Assembly: GCA_029547805.1 (NCBI GenBank)
Contig: JAKPOP010000032.1
Coordinates: forward strand, 1 to 64,000
DNA from: Deltaproteobacteria bacterium
GTDB taxonomy: Bacteria > Myxococcota_A > UBA9042 > DTJE01
Direction: 5' to 3'
Length of the DNA: 64,000 nt
Part shown: piece by piece, positions 6,842 to 15,748 of the stretch
Numbering within the stretch: the stretch's first letter is position 1
Layout of the letters: each line of letters starts with the position of its first letter
Program-made: the position numbers and the translations under genes
The notes under the pieces: model-generated
The model's input: only the letters and a program-made list of their open reading frames with translations
What the model was told of the DNA's origin: nothing
The model's database searches: none

Positions 6842-9193
6842 ATGGCGACGCAGAGCGGACGTTCGGCCCGGGTCAACGCCACCGTCACGGTGGTATCCAT
6901 CCTGGGCATCCTGGTGCTGGTCAACGTGCTGGGGGTCTTTCTCTTCGGCCGCTGGGACCTCACGGACAACAAGCGCTACTCCCTGTCGGAGGTCAGTCGC
7001 CAGGCGGTCCGGGACCTCGATTCGGTCCAGGTGCAGGTCTTCGTCTCGCCGGACCTCCCGGGGACGCTGGACCTGGGCTATGGCCGGGAACGGGACATCC
7101 GGGGGGTCGCCCGGGAGTTCCTGGACAAACTGGAGGAGTACCGGTCCTACGCCGGGGGACGCATGCACGTCACCCGGGTCACCGAGGACGTGGAGAACAA
7201 GGCCCAGGCCGCCCGACTGGAGCTCTTCACCGGCAAGGAGGCCGCGGTGGAGGGCGGGCGACTGGAGTTTCGGCGCTATGCCCTGGGGGCCACCTTCCAG
7301 TATCGCAACCAGATGGAGGTCTATCCCCTGGCCCTGGAGCCCGAGTACTTCGAGTTCGAGATCACCAAGATCCTGATGCGCCTGAAGGAGAAATACGAGA
7401 AATCCCAGGGGATGCAGGACCTCCTGAAGGCCGGGGAAGGGGTGGCCGGGGCCGTGAAGGCCTGCCGCGAGAAGATCGAGGGCTACCGGAAGTCCGAGGG
7501 AGACCAGGGGACCGGCCTGGCCGCGCTGTTCCAGGGGGGAGGCGGCGGCCTTGCGGCGATGCGGGCCGACGCCGAGGGGTTCGCCCGGACCTGTGACGTG
7601 GTGGCGGCCGAGGTCGTCAAGGCTCAGGCCCTCAAGGGCCGGAACGAGTACCTGGACCAGTTGCTGGGGACCGCCCAGGCCTTCGTGCAGCGCCTGGACG
7701 AGGCGAAGCGGCTGCTGGCGGACCCCCAGGGCGAGTCCCAGGGACTGGGCCAGTCCATCGAGGTCCTGATGCAACTGGCCGAACTGGCCGCCCGGGACCA
7801 GGAGACCCTGAAGGACAGCCCCGGGCGCAAGGCCATCGGATTCCTGTGCGGTCACCGGGAGTTCTGTCCCTTCGCCGAGTCCTCCTCCCTGTTCCGCCCG
7901 GAGGTCCTGGGCCTGATGGGGCAGAACAACCCCCTGGTGCAGCAGTTCGCGTCCCAGGCCAGGGCCATCGAGGACCAGATCCAGCAGATCAACGAGCAGA
8001 TCCGCCGGGCCCTCTTCACCCGGAAGGGCCTCACGCTCAAGCGCATCGACCCGGGCCAGGACGTCCCGGACGACGTCGAGGCCCTGGTGGTCTTCGGGCC
8101 CGAGAAGCCCCTGTCGGACCGGGACCTCTACGTGATCGACCAGTTCCTGCTGTCGGGGCGATCGGTGCTGGTGTTCCTGAATCCCTGGGACGTGGCCGTC
8201 TACAACTTCCGCAAGGGCGGCGAGTCCCTGGACCCCTCGGACATGACCGCCGACGACCTGCACCGGGAGTCCCGGCCGACGAATCTGGGGCCGTTGCTGG
8301 CCCACTACGGAGTCCAGGCCAACCAGGACATCCTGGTGGAGAAGCGGGACTTCGGGGACATCACGATCCTGCAACTGCAGCGCCAGGGACGCTACACGCT
8401 CCAGAGCCAGCGGGACTTCCCCTACCCCCTGCTGCCCACCTTCTCGGACCTGGACCGGTCCCACGTGCTGGTCAAGCGGCTGTCCTCGGTGACCCTGCCC
8501 TACGTCTCGACCCTGTCGGTGACCGACGAGGCGCGCCAGGACCCCAATCGGACCGTCGTGGAACTGATCCGGTCGAGCCGGGATGCCAGCGCCGTGAAGG
8601 AGAACGTGGAACTCTCGCCGCCGGCCCTGATCCGCCAGGCGGCGATGCTCCCCTCGAACGGACCCCACACCGTCGCGGTGGCCATCCAGGGGACCTTCCG
8701 GTCCTTCTTTGATGGCAAGGAAATCCCGAAGCGTCCGGCCCGGGAAGGTGAGGACAAGGCGACTCCGGAGCGGCCCTTCCAGGCCCAGGGGCAGGGGCGT
8801 CTGCTCGTGATCGGGTCCAATCTGGGCCTCGAGAACCTGAGCCCCGAGAAGGTCTTCGACGGCTTCAGCCTCTCGATGCTCACCTCCGGGCGGGCCGACT
8901 TCTTCCTGCGCCTCAAGGACTACATCGCGAACTTCCAGAACTGGCAGTTGCGCCTGACCCAGATCTCGCCCATCGTGATGCAGAACCTGGACTTCCTGTT
9001 CAATGCCCTGGACTGGGGGATTCAGAACGAGGCCCTGGTGGACATCCGGTCCAAGGCCTACGTGAAGCGGCCGATCCGGGTCCTGGCCCCGGGGGTGCAG
9101 ACGGCCATCCAGTGGATCTTCATCCTGGGCCTTCCGGCCCTCTTCGCCCTCTACGGTGTCTTCCGGACCCTGTCGCGACGGAGGAGGAGTTGA
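6842..9193 (+). CDS. GldG-like ABC auxiliary protein with large central insertion
   Basis: Starts 9 bases after the permease. One N-terminal membrane segment (about residues 18-40), a large extracytoplasmic region with the GldG hallmarks LTDNKRYSLS and the VLVFLNPW stretch, and a C-terminal membrane anchor (about 755-775): the ABC_transp_aux/GldG architecture. At 783 residues it is some 200 longer than usual. The extra length is a helical, partly Gly-rich and coiled-coil-like segment (about 185-390) containing a CGHREFCPF Cys pair. It probably works with the two preceding genes and the DUF4340 protein as one membrane complex. Confidence 0.85.
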   Translation: MATQSGRSARVNATVTVVSILGILVLVNVLGVFLFGRWDLTDNKRYSLSEVSRQAVRDLDSVQVQVFVSPDLPGTLDLGYGRERDIRGVAREFLDKLEEYRSYAGGRMHVTRVTEDVENKAQAARLELFTGKEAAVEGGRLEFRRYALGATFQYRNQMEVYPLALEPEYFEFEITKILMRLKEKYEKSQGMQDLLKAGEGVAGAVKACREKIEGYRKSEGDQGTGLAALFQGGGGGLAAMRADAEGFARTCDVVAAEVVKAQALKGRNEYLDQLLGTAQAFVQRLDEAKRLLADPQGESQGLGQSIEVLMQLAELAARDQETLKDSPGRKAIGFLCGHREFCPFAESSSLFRPEVLGLMGQNNPLVQQFASQARAIEDQIQQINEQIRRALFTRKGLTLKRIDPGQDVPDDVEALVVFGPEKPLSDRDLYVIDQFLLSGRSVLVFLNPWDVAVYNFRKGGESLDPSDMTADDLHRESRPTNLGPLLAHYGVQANQDILVEKRDFGDITILQLQRQGRYTLQSQRDFPYPLLPTFSDLDRSHVLVKRLSSVTLPYVSTLSVTDEARQDPNRTVVELIRSSRDASAVKENVELSPPALIRQAAMLPSNGPHTVAVAIQGTFRSFFDGKEIPKRPAREGEDKATPERPFQAQGQGRLLVIGSNLGLENLSPEKVFDGFSLSMLTSGRADFFLRLKDYIANFQNWQLRLTQISPIVMQNLDFLFNALDWGIQNEALVDIRSKAYVKRPIRVLAPGVQTAIQWIFILGLPALFALYGVFRTLSRRRRS

Positions 9194-9194
9194 G

Positions 9195-11078
9195 ATGAAC
9201 CGAGGGACCCGCATTCTGCTGGGAGTGTTCCTGGGCCTCCTGGTGGTGGTGCTGGCAGTGGCCTGGTGGCCTCGGAATCACGGGGGGGCCGAACTGCGCA
9301 TCCCCGGATGGGGCTCCTTGCAGAAGACCGACAAGCCCGAGGAGGAGGCCCCCATCGACCGGATCGACATCGAGACGGCCGAGGGACGGGTCACGCTGAC
9401 CCGGGACGGGACCACCCGGAAGTGGACCATGAGCGCCCCGGAGGGAGCCCGGGCGGATCGCTACAAGGTGCGGCAGATGCTGGAGGTCTTGAAGGAGGAC
9501 CTCGTCTCGGTGATCCCCTCGGTCGCCACGAAGGAGGACGAGAAGGCCTACGGCCTGGACGATCAGAACCGCATCCGGGTCACCTGGCACCGGGCGGGTC
9601 AGCCCGAGGTGACGCTGGAGATCGGGTCGGCCCAGAAGGAGGAGAAGGAGGGGCCGCCGGGAGCCGGGGACACCTTCGTCCGGGTCGCCGGGGACTCCCG
9701 GGTCTGGCGGGTACTGGAGCGAGACCTCCGTCGGCCCTTCGAAGGGGGCCTCAAGGCCCTCCGGGATCGCCGCCTGCTGGACTTCGAGAGTGGCGATGTC
9801 CAGGCGATCGAGATCCGGGACCCCGAGGCCCCGGACCCGGAGGACCGGGAGATCCGGCTGGTCTCGGAGGTCCAGGGGTCGGCGGAGAAGGCGGCCGAGG
9901 AGGGGTCCGAGTCGGGCAAGGCCCCGCCGAAGAAGGACCGGACCTGGCGCTTCGAGGTGCCTTCGGGCCTGGCCGCCGGGAACGTGTCGGCCTACGTGGC
10001 CTCCCTGGCCGGGATCTATGTCCAGGAGTACGTCGATGCCCTGCCGGAGGGCTGGCGAATCGACGACCAGTCCTTCCGAATCACGGCGGTCCTCGAGGGG
10101 GGCCGGCAGGTCGAGATCCGGCTGTCGAACCTGAAGGATGACCAGGCCTTCGTGCAGGTCTCGGGGGTCGGTGGATACGGCAAGGTGGCCCGGTATGCCC
10201 ATGACCAGTTGCGCAAGCACACCGGGGAGTTGCGGGACACCAGGCTCTTCGGGATTCCCCGGGACCGGGTCCAGGCCGTCGAGATCCGGGACGGGACCAG
10301 TCGGGTGGCGATCGAGCGGGCCGGGAACACCTGGCGATCGGTGGTTCCGGCGGGGCTGCCCCTGGGACGGGCGGCCGTGGAGGCTCTGCTGACCGACCTG
10401 GAGACCCTGAAGGCCGATGCCTTTCTCCCCCCGTCGGCACGGCAGGGTGTCCAGATGGGGTTGGAGGACCCCATCGTGACCGTCACGGTGACGACGACGG
10501 ACGGGGGGCGGCGGGTGCTCAAGGTGGGCGCCGAAAAGGGGTCTGGGAGCCGCTACGTGGCCCTGGAGCCCGGGGGGCAGGTGGCCCTGCTGCCCGGGTG
10601 GTCCCTGGCCCGGGTCCGAAAGGGTCCCGAGGACCTGAGGCAGAAGACCTTCTTCGACTTCGACCAGGCCCGCGTTCGGCGCATCGAGATCGCCCAGGCC
10701 GACGAGACGCTGGTGCTGGTCGATGCCGGGGAGACGGCCCCGGGCAAGCGTTCCTGGAAGGCCGTGAAGCCGCGGGAGGTCACCTCGCTGAAGGACGAGG
10801 CGGTCGGCCTGGTCCTGGGCACCGTGGCCGGGTGGACCGCGAAGGCCATCGCCCGGGACCCGGCGGCGCGGAAGGCCGTGTCGGGCAAGCCGGAGGTCAC
10901 CGTGACGGCAGAACTGGACGATGGGACCCGCCATACCCTGCGGATCTACGCCGAGAAGAAGGACGGGGATCCCTACGGAATTGCTCCCGACGAACCCGGA
11001 TTCCGGGACGTGGTGCTGGTGCTGAACCAGTGGCAGGTGTCCCAGGTGCGCAAGCGCCTGGCGGACCTCCAGCGCTGA
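9195..11078 (+). CDS. DUF4340 domain protein
   Basis: The last gene of the operon, its ATG one base after the GldG-like stop. One N-terminal membrane segment (residues 8-26, LLGVFLGLLVVVLAVAWW) precedes a long periplasmic region of repeated beta-rich DUF4340-like modules, each with a K-W-x-M/V pattern (for example RKWTMSAPEG near residue 75) and ending in QWQVSQVRKR. Length is 627 residues, suggesting at least three module copies. This family regularly follows GldG-like genes, so a structural role in the same envelope complex is inferred; no enzymatic motif is visible. Confidence 0.82.
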   Translation: MNRGTRILLGVFLGLLVVVLAVAWWPRNHGGAELRIPGWGSLQKTDKPEEEAPIDRIDIETAEGRVTLTRDGTTRKWTMSAPEGARADRYKVRQMLEVLKEDLVSVIPSVATKEDEKAYGLDDQNRIRVTWHRAGQPEVTLEIGSAQKEEKEGPPGAGDTFVRVAGDSRVWRVLERDLRRPFEGGLKALRDRRLLDFESGDVQAIEIRDPEAPDPEDREIRLVSEVQGSAEKAAEEGSESGKAPPKKDRTWRFEVPSGLAAGNVSAYVASLAGIYVQEYVDALPEGWRIDDQSFRITAVLEGGRQVEIRLSNLKDDQAFVQVSGVGGYGKVARYAHDQLRKHTGELRDTRLFGIPRDRVQAVEIRDGTSRVAIERAGNTWRSVVPAGLPLGRAAVEALLTDLETLKADAFLPPSARQGVQMGLEDPIVTVTVTTTDGGRRVLKVGAEKGSGSRYVALEPGGQVALLPGWSLARVRKGPEDLRQKTFFDFDQARVRRIEIAQADETLVLVDAGETAPGKRSWKAVKPREVTSLKDEAVGLVLGTVAGWTAKAIARDPAARKAVSGKPEVTVTAELDDGTRHTLRIYAEKKDGDPYGIAPDEPGFRDVVLVLNQWQVSQVRKRLADLQR

Positions 11079-11098
11079 TCCCGTTCCCCGGGGGCCCC

Positions 11099-11120
11099 GG
11101 GGCCTCGATTTGGAGGCCCC
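11099..11120. terminator. GC hairpin between convergent genes
   Basis: ggggcctc (11099-11106) and gaggcccc (11113-11120) form an 8-bp stem with a 6-base loop in the gap between the DUF4340 gene and the convergent endopeptidase gene. There is no T-tract, so bidirectional termination is only plausible. Confidence 0.4.
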
Positions 11121-11208
11121 TGCCTTCGGCATTCCAGGTGATTCTCGAGTCCACGGAGGCGCCGGTTGGCGGTTCGTCCGATCGGGAGGCGACCTTTTGT
11201 CTTTGCGG

Positions 11209-12282
11209 TCAGTAGCGGCGTCGGCCCTCCCGGGACCGGCTGTCGGGGGATCGGGCCGGGCCGGCCTTGCCACGGGAAGGGGCGTTCGTGAGCACCTTGC
11301 GGGAGGGGCCGGAGGCCTTCTGGCTCTTCTTCGAGATGGTGCCCTTGGCCGGAGACGCCTTCTTCTGGGCCGTGGCACGGACCTTCGGCGCCAGGCGCAC
11401 CGCCTCCTCGTGGCACGAAGGATCCCCGGCAGGACAGGTGAACCGCACGTGGTAATGGGCTCGATGACCCTTCCAGGCCGTGACCACGCCCGGTCGCCCG
11501 GCTCCTCCGAACAGTCGGGCCATCAGGTCCGGGGAAAACCCCTCTTCCTCGGCCGCCTGCCGGAGGCCCGGGATCAAGGAACGATGAATGAAGATGGCCT
11601 GGACGCGTCCGGTGGAGACCAGCAGGGCCATCAGGTGGACGGTCTTGCGGAAGTCCAGACCCGACTTCGGGAGCGGGACGAATCCCTTCCGGGCCTGCCC
11701 GTCGGCAGGGACCAGACCCATGTCCACGTCCCGGCCCGACTGGTGGGACTTGTGGGGCCGCAGGCGACCGCCACCCTCCCTGGAGAGGGCTCCCACCGCG
11801 ACGGGAGGCGCGTCGGGAAAGGTCCGGTGCCACTCCTCCAGGGCCCACTGGAGCAGGGTCACCGTCTCGTCGGTTCCCCAGGCATTGGGGCTGAATCGGA
11901 ACCACCCGGGCCCCTCCTTGGGGAACTCCCGCCCCTGGGCCAGTCGGCCCCGATTGGGGCTCCCCATGGACCGGGACTGGGGGAGCACCTGCAGGGTCAC
12001 CCGCCGGCCCTGGAGGTCCAGGAAGGACAGGCGCGTTGCGTCTTCTGAACCGACGCGGCTCCCGGGTTCCCCGGGCGCCTCACCGGTCCGATCCCCGGTC
12101 TCCGAGGCCCTCCGCTGCCCCTGGACGATGCGGTCCTGGAGGGGAGGGGGCGCCGGCGGCGCAGGGGGTGTCTCCCAGGCGGGGAGTTCCTCCCGGAGGG
12201 AGTCGGATCGCGGGCCTGCGGTGGCACAGGACAGGGCCAGCAGGCTCCATCCCGTCCAGAACAGACGATGACGGGTCTTCAG
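11209..12282 (-). CDS. Lipoprotein penicillin-insensitive murein endopeptidase (MepA, M74 family)
   Basis: Cleaves D-Ala-mDAP cross-links in peptidoglycan. The zinc/catalytic motifs HKSHQSGRDVDMGL and HYHVRF are present with normal spacing. The C-terminal 60 residues are a Lys/Arg/Ser-rich tail not typical of the family. The frame has no ATG, GTG or TTG before 12,084 (GTG), yet upstream of it lies a clear lipoprotein signal (KTRHRLFWTGWSLLALSC). The only start giving this signal is CTG at 12,282, five bases after a GGAGG, so a CTG start is proposed (357 residues). It follows another lipoprotein gene in the same frame. Confidence 0.82.
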   Translation of the reverse strand: MKTRHRLFWTGWSLLALSCATAGPRSDSLREELPAWETPPAPPAPPPLQDRIVQGQRRASETGDRTGEAPGEPGSRVGSEDATRLSFLDLQGRRVTLQVLPQSRSMGSPNRGRLAQGREFPKEGPGWFRFSPNAWGTDETVTLLQWALEEWHRTFPDAPPVAVGALSREGGGRLRPHKSHQSGRDVDMGLVPADGQARKGFVPLPKSGLDFRKTVHLMALLVSTGRVQAIFIHRSLIPGLRQAAEEEGFSPDLMARLFGGAGRPGVVTAWKGHRAHYHVRFTCPAGDPSCHEEAVRLAPKVRATAQKKASPAKGTISKKSQKASGPSRKVLTNAPSRGKAGPARSPDSRSREGRRRY

Positions 12283-12297
12283 GGGGACCTCCCGGTG

Positions 12298-12915
12298 TCA
12301 GCGTCTCTGGGCCGCCTGGGCATCTCCTCGGAGGACCTCGACGGCCTGTCGGATCGAGGCCAGTCGATCCAGGGCTCGCACGTGCTGCCCTCGGATCTTG
12401 TCCAGGTCTCCCGGGGAGGGAACCATGTGCACCAGCCCGTCCTCTTCCCGGACCAGTTCCACCTTGGCACCGGACATGGGGACCAGTTCATAGCGTCCCG
12501 TGCCCGGGGGCTTCTCCTCGATGGTCCGGACCTCGGCCAGCCACCGTCGCGTCGTGGCGCTGGTGGCCAGTTCCGGCAGTCGGCCGTCCCGCCGGATCAT
12601 CGCCTCGTAGAGGGCCGCCGGGTCCCGGGCCTCCCGCATCTCCCGGGGAGCCAGGTCCTCCAGGGCCTGCCGTTGCAGTGGCGGCGGGTAATGGCGCGCG
12701 ATCAGGGCCTGGGCCTCCTGCAAATGCTCAAAGGTCTTGCGGATCTGCTCCCGAACCGGAAAGACGAGCAGCGGGAAGATCGCCCGGAAGTCTCCCCGAT
12801 CCTCGGCCTCCCGCCAAGCGAGGTAGGTCCCTTGGGGCTTCGTCAGGTCCGGGGCCTTGGGGGAGCAGGCCGTGAGGATTGCCACCAGGCCGACGACCAG
12901 GGCCCTTCGCCTCAT
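12298..12915 (-). CDS. Putative lipoprotein of unknown function
   Basis: 205 residues starting at ATG 12,915 (ggaggt upstream). A lipoprotein signal with lipobox LTAC is near residue 17. The mature part is helical and Arg-rich, with no motif that I recognise; two patterns (DPAALYEAMIRRDGRLPEL, YELVPMSGAKVELV) look like the fold of small periplasmic NTF2-like or DUF4878-type lipoproteins, which is only a guess. It lies 15 bases upstream of the endopeptidase gene, and a third small lipoprotein gene precedes it, so all three may be co-transcribed and serve the cell envelope. Confidence 0.75.
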   Translation of the reverse strand: MRRRALVVGLVAILTACSPKAPDLTKPQGTYLAWREAEDRGDFRAIFPLLVFPVREQIRKTFEHLQEAQALIARHYPPPLQRQALEDLAPREMREARDPAALYEAMIRRDGRLPELATSATTRRWLAEVRTIEEKPPGTGRYELVPMSGAKVELVREEDGLVHMVPSPGDLDKIRGQHVRALDRLASIRQAVEVLRGDAQAAQRR

Positions 12916-12950
12916 CCATGACCTCCCAGTGATGAAGGAGGGGGCCTCCC

Positions 12951-13157
12951 TCACAGACCCGTCTCTTCCGGGGCGTCCAGCGCCGCGGCGTCCGGGAACG
13001 TGAACATGCCCGGATTGGAACTCGAGAAGGAGGCCTTCGGGGTCGCCCCGTTCTCGGCCGCCTTGCCCGTGGGCGGGGTCGGCCGGGGGAGGTTCTCCTC
13101 GCACGCCGTGGCGAACGTCAGGCCCAGCGCCACCAGCAGCATCGTCCAGCGACTCAT
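12951..13157 (-). CDS. Small putative lipoprotein
   Basis: 68 residues from ATG 13,157 with a strong aggaggtgg site. Signal sequence SRWTMLLVALGLTFATAC ends in a lipobox Cys; the mature peptide of about 50 residues is Pro/Ala/Ser-rich and probably unstructured (FSSSNPGMFTFPDAAALD). No family recognised. It lies between the large orphan gene and the 12,298-12,915 lipoprotein on the same strand. Confidence 0.7.
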   Translation of the reverse strand: MSRWTMLLVALGLTFATACEENLPRPTPPTGKAAENGATPKASFSSSNPGMFTFPDAAALDAPEETGL

Positions 13158-13171
13158 CGAACCACCTCCTG

Positions 13172-15229
13172 TCACCCGGCCATTCTACCCGGGGACCCGT
13201 CCAGCGACAAATCGGTGTCGGTTCCCCCCGGCTCCGGCGCGGGGGCTTCCCCGGTTCCTCCCGGGGATTCGGGCTCCTCCCGGCGTTTCAGTGCCCAGAG
13301 GAGGCCTTCCACCGAGTCGTCGATCAGGTCGTGGAGGAAGGCCTGGAGATGGGAGGTTCCGAAATCGACGCCCTGTCGGAGCACCTGCCCCGTCACCCGG
13401 ACGATCCGCTGGACCCGGTCCGGCGCCGTGTCGGTCCGGCCCCCCAGTCCCTCCTCGGCCCGTTCCACCGCCCGTCCCAGCGCCCTCTCCAGTCCCGGAC
13501 GCACCAGGGGCTCCACGAGTCGGAGCCCGTACTTCACCAGGCCCATCGGGTGGGCGCGATCCTCCCAGGAGCGGTACTGCTTGAACTGGTCCTTGTTGTC
13601 GACGAAGCGAACCTCGCAGAGGGGGCTTCCGTCGGGCGCCTCCCCGAGGCCCAGCAGCACGTTGCGGGTCAGGTCCCCCCACTCCCCCATCAGGAAGAGG
13701 TCCCGTCCTGCCTGGTCGGGCCGGAAGTCCGGGGCGTGCCCGGTGTCCAGGAAGTAGCGGTAGGCCACCGTGAAGAAGACCACCAGCATCGGGTCGAGTT
13801 CCGGATAGCGCTGTCGAATCCGCGTTCCTTCCGGACGGCGCAGGGCCTCGAGGGGCACCACCTCCAGCAGGCGGCCCCGGCGGGAAATCCCATGTCCCGC
13901 CTTCTCCTGGAAGGAATAGAAGGTCTTCCGGTGGGGGCGCCACCGGGCCAGGGTCCCGTCCTCCCGAGGGACCCCGCCGCGCATCGCCATCTCCCAGAGC
14001 ATCCCATTGAGCAGGTTGCAGATCGGGAGACGGCGGTCCGGGGACATCTCGTCCATCCACCGGGCCAGGGGGATCGCCCGACGTGCCAGGTCCTCGTGGA
14101 GGGCGTTTCGGCGTACCGGCATCGGGATGTCCGCGAGCCACTCGGTGGCGCTGACCGCGGCCCGGAGGGCCAGGCGCAGCGTCGTGAGGCTCAGGACCCC
14201 GGTGTAGGGTTCCACCTCGTAGAGGGGGTGGTCGTGGTGGAGTTCCAGTACGGACCAGGCGATCTCCTCGAGGCGGGCGTCCGAGAGCGGAGCGGTGACG
14301 TCCCAGGGGAGCCGCTCCACCATCCATCGGGCGAAGGCCGCTGCGGTCTGTCGGTTCTCCCGGGCCATCCAGCGGGCCCGTTCCGGGTCCACGGCCGCTT
14401 CCCGGACGTAGTAGTTGATCTCCGGCGGGAGGAAGTTCTGGCGGCCGTGGGTCTCGAAGGACCGGCGGATCACCGCGTGGGCCCGGTTCCACCCCAGGGC
14501 CGGATGGCGACTCCCCTGGAGATGGCGGAGGACGTCCCGGACTCCGACGGTGATGGGGGCGTCGAAGAAGGGTCTCAGGCGCTCGGTCGCCGCCAGGTCC
14601 AGGGGATACTGCCGCAGGCTTCGCTGGAATGAGAAGAGGGACTCGGGGGAGTGGGCCGCTTCCCGAAAGAAGGGGTCCTCCCGGAGGATGTCGAAGGCGC
14701 TGTGGCGGATCCGGCGGCCGTCCTCGACCACCAGGAAGGTCCCGTCCGGATCGCCGGTGGGTCCCGGGCTGCTTCCGATCGCATGGCGGATCTGGTCCAG
14801 GGGATCCGGCGCGAACTGGTCCTCCAGGCTCCCGAAGCCGAAATACGGGATCTCCCGGACCGCCTCCCGGGCGTCGGTCATCACCTTGTCCAGGGTCGGT
14901 GCCAGATTGTATCCCGCGGGACCGAAGGCCTCCGAGACCAGGTGTCTCGGGATCACCGACTCCCGGTCCTCCCGGAGCTTCACGACATAGCGATCGATGT
15001 TGCCGACCTTGACCAGGAAGCGATCCGCCAGGCGTCGCGCCAGGGCCCGGGTCTGTCGGACGGCCTGGGGCGGCCCGGAGACCTCCCGCTGGAGGACCTC
15101 CTCCAGGGCCTCGGCATCGAAGACCATCACCTCGGTGTGGGACCCACCGGATCCCTGGGCGTTGAGAGGTCGCAGAGTGGGCCAGATCAGGCCCAGCAGG
15201 TCCTCGTCCGAGGGGGCCGATCGGCTCAT
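13172..15229 (-). CDS. Large uncharacterised protein
   Basis: 685 residues, no family recognised. No signal peptide or membrane segment. The sequence is rich in Arg, Glu and aromatic residues and looks like a globular, mainly helical cytoplasmic protein. Notable stretches are VVFFTVAYRYFLDTG, RFVDNKDQFKQYRSWEDR and HGRQNFLPPEINYY; the C-terminal 40 residues are acidic and Pro/Gly-rich. Its ATG overlaps the stop of the HIT gene (ATGA), so the two are translationally coupled. Codon use matches the neighbours. Confidence 0.85.
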   Translation of the reverse strand: MSRSAPSDEDLLGLIWPTLRPLNAQGSGGSHTEVMVFDAEALEEVLQREVSGPPQAVRQTRALARRLADRFLVKVGNIDRYVVKLREDRESVIPRHLVSEAFGPAGYNLAPTLDKVMTDAREAVREIPYFGFGSLEDQFAPDPLDQIRHAIGSSPGPTGDPDGTFLVVEDGRRIRHSAFDILREDPFFREAAHSPESLFSFQRSLRQYPLDLAATERLRPFFDAPITVGVRDVLRHLQGSRHPALGWNRAHAVIRRSFETHGRQNFLPPEINYYVREAAVDPERARWMARENRQTAAAFARWMVERLPWDVTAPLSDARLEEIAWSVLELHHDHPLYEVEPYTGVLSLTTLRLALRAAVSATEWLADIPMPVRRNALHEDLARRAIPLARWMDEMSPDRRLPICNLLNGMLWEMAMRGGVPREDGTLARWRPHRKTFYSFQEKAGHGISRRGRLLEVVPLEALRRPEGTRIRQRYPELDPMLVVFFTVAYRYFLDTGHAPDFRPDQAGRDLFLMGEWGDLTRNVLLGLGEAPDGSPLCEVRFVDNKDQFKQYRSWEDRAHPMGLVKYGLRLVEPLVRPGLERALGRAVERAEEGLGGRTDTAPDRVQRIVRVTGQVLRQGVDFGTSHLQAFLHDLIDDSVEGLLWALKRREEPESPGGTGEAPAPEPGGTDTDLSLDGSPGRMAG

Positions 15230-15642
15230 CCGGTCACCTGTTCCGCGATGCGTTCCGCCAGGGCCTCCATCTCCCCGGGGCCATAGGAAGCCGGCGCGAT
15301 CGAGAGCCGGAGGCCGTCGCCCGGGGCCCGGGGAATCACGTGGAGGTGGTGGTGGAAGACCTCCTGGCCCGAGGCGGGGCCGTTGGTGTTCAGGAGGTTG
15401 AAGTCCGTCGCGCCGGTGGCCGCCAGCACCGCCCGGGCCAGGCGCGCCGCGAGGGGCAGTTCCCGGGCCAGGATCTCCTCCGGGAGGTCCGTCAGGCGCA
15501 CCCGGTGGGTCTTCGGGATCAGCAGCAGATGGCCGCGATGCACCGGCCGGATGTCCAGGAAGGCCAGGAAATCTTGATCCTCGTAGACCCGAGCGCAGGG
15601 CAGCGAGCCCTCGACGATCCGGCAAAAGACGCAATCTTCCAT
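15226..15642 (-). CDS. HIT-family nucleotide hydrolase
   Basis: 138 residues. The histidine triad lies at residues 97-101 in EVFHHHLHVIPR, with the catalytic His in the usual place, and the N-terminus CVFCRIVEG has the zinc-type Cys pair common in bacterial HIT proteins (HinT/YcfF group). The predicted reaction is hydrolysis of purine nucleoside phosphoramidates or dinucleoside polyphosphates. The start at ATG 15,642 is preceded by aaggggg. Translationally coupled to the downstream large orphan. Confidence 0.92.
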   Translation of the reverse strand: MEDCVFCRIVEGSLPCARVYEDQDFLAFLDIRPVHRGHLLLIPKTHRVRLTDLPEEILARELPLAARLARAVLAATGATDFNLLNTNGPASGQEVFHHHLHVIPRAPGDGLRLSIAPASYGPGEMEALAERIAEQVTG

Positions 15643-15748
15643 GGGGGCCCCCTTGCAAGGCCGCTCTATCTTGCCACGGACCGCCGGCGGAAGACAGCAG
15701 TCCTCCCTCGGGAACCGGGAAGCGGGAAGGGTCCGCCGGCTTCGCAGG

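Noticed and set aside
5780-9214. 1144-codon open frame on the reverse strand
   Set aside because: It is antisense to the GldG-like and permease genes, has low-complexity composition and no motifs; GC-rich codon bias opens the opposite frames.
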